Assembly (NCBI GenBank): GCA_002281855.1
Contig: NCHQ01000003.1
Coordinates: 62,001 to 126,000, forward strand
DNA: 64,000 bases
From: Rhodospirillales bacterium 24-66-33
GTDB taxonomy: Bacteria > Pseudomonadota > Alphaproteobacteria > Reyranellales > Reyranellaceae
Reading direction: 5' to 3'
In this document: one piece after another, positions 63,847-64,000 of the stretch
Layout: each line of letters begins with the position of its first letter
Numbering within the stretch: the first letter of the stretch is position 1
Made by a program: the position numbers and the translations under genes
Notes under the pieces: generated by a model
Told to the model about the DNA's origin: nothing
What the model saw: the letters and a program-made list of their open reading frames with translations, nothing else
Databases searched by the model: none

Positions 63847-64000
63847 TTCGCCAGGATTCCGACTTTCAACGGCCTGCCAGGCCGCCTTGGCCTTGAGCGC
63901 CTGCGCCACCTTGGAGGCGGGCTCGCGGCCCAAGGCGGTGCAGATCTCGCGGCCCGCCCTGGCGATGGCCTCGAGGTCGACGCCGTGGTCGATGCCGAGC
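63844..64000 (-). CDS. mvaB: Hydroxymethylglutaryl-CoA lyase, C-terminal end only
   Basis: The window edge cuts this gene; only the last 51 codons are present. They read GIDHGVDLEAIARAGREIC, then ALGREPASKVAQALKAK, and end at a TAA at 63846. This resembles the C-terminal helices of HMG-CoA lyase, which splits HMG-CoA to acetoacetate and acetyl-CoA in leucine breakdown. The catalytic barrel lies outside the window, so the call rests on this tail. It is convergent with pbpC. Confidence 0.7.
   Translation of the reverse strand, partial: LGIDHGVDLEAIARAGREICTALGREPASKVAQALKAKAAWQAVESRNPGE

Overview
The window is about 64 kb of GC-rich, gene-dense DNA from an alphaproteobacterium. The evidence is a contiguous yebC-ruvCAB-ybgC-tolQRAB-pal-cpoB-tilS-ftsH-folP-glmM run, DUF1489 and DUF4164 proteins, a zapA-6S RNA-5-FCL locus, and many solute-binding proteins (a Bug/TctC type and two ABC types). 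A Rhodospirillales or Reyranella-like soil or freshwater organism fits, but the sequence alone does not prove the genus. I see no tRNA, rRNA, CRISPR array, insertion sequence or prophage. Almost all DNA is coding, and starts commonly overlap upstream stops (ATGA, GTGA, TTGA, TGATG).

Layout. Bases 1-4400 hold metabolic genes: two SDR dehydrogenases, an MmgE/PrpD protein, a Bug-type solute-binding protein and a small unknown. Bases 4629-11025 are one minus-strand operon for a carbohydrate- or polyol-type ABC importer (solute-binding protein, MalF-like and MalG-like permeases, UgpC-like ATPase) ending in an SDR and an Ldh-family dehydrogenase. Bases 11329-13805 carry an aminotransferase, a DUF2200 protein and an alpha/beta hydrolase. 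Bases 13798-28218 are a long co-directional housekeeping block for thiamine, peptidoglycan precursor and folate synthesis, FtsH, TilS, the Tol-Pal envelope machine and RuvABC. Bases 28311-30813 hold a YmdB-like phosphodiesterase, 5-formyl-THF cyclo-ligase, a well-supported 6S RNA with its own promoter, zapA and a small coiled-coil gene. Transketolase and GAPDH (31029-34038) follow on the plus strand, with a possible attenuator-like leader before tkt and a strong terminator after gap.

Bases 34115-43633 are an accessory catabolic island that reads as allantoin/ureide use: a GntR regulator, an M20-family amidohydrolase of the allantoate type, three PuuE-like allantoinase paralogues, ureidoglycolate lyase, a four-gene polyamine-type ABC importer and an orphan 113-aa protein. 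Two TGTGCACA palindromes spaced exactly two helical turns apart lie in its divergent promoter and are the probable GntR operator. An MFS transporter, a class I aldolase and two membrane-anchored SGNH proteins around a SnoaL-like protein follow.

Bases 49725-53367 hold thiE, epmA, a YjbR-like gene, efp and an inositol-monophosphatase gene; the EF-P lysylation enzyme lies two genes from its substrate. Bases 53637-55987 encode an uncharacterised MotA/TolQ-like plus OmpA/MotB-like pair, distinct from tolQR. Bases 56689-63707 encode a bacterial alpha-2-macroglobulin with an intact thioester and its usual partner PbpC. The right edge cuts an HMG-CoA lyase gene.
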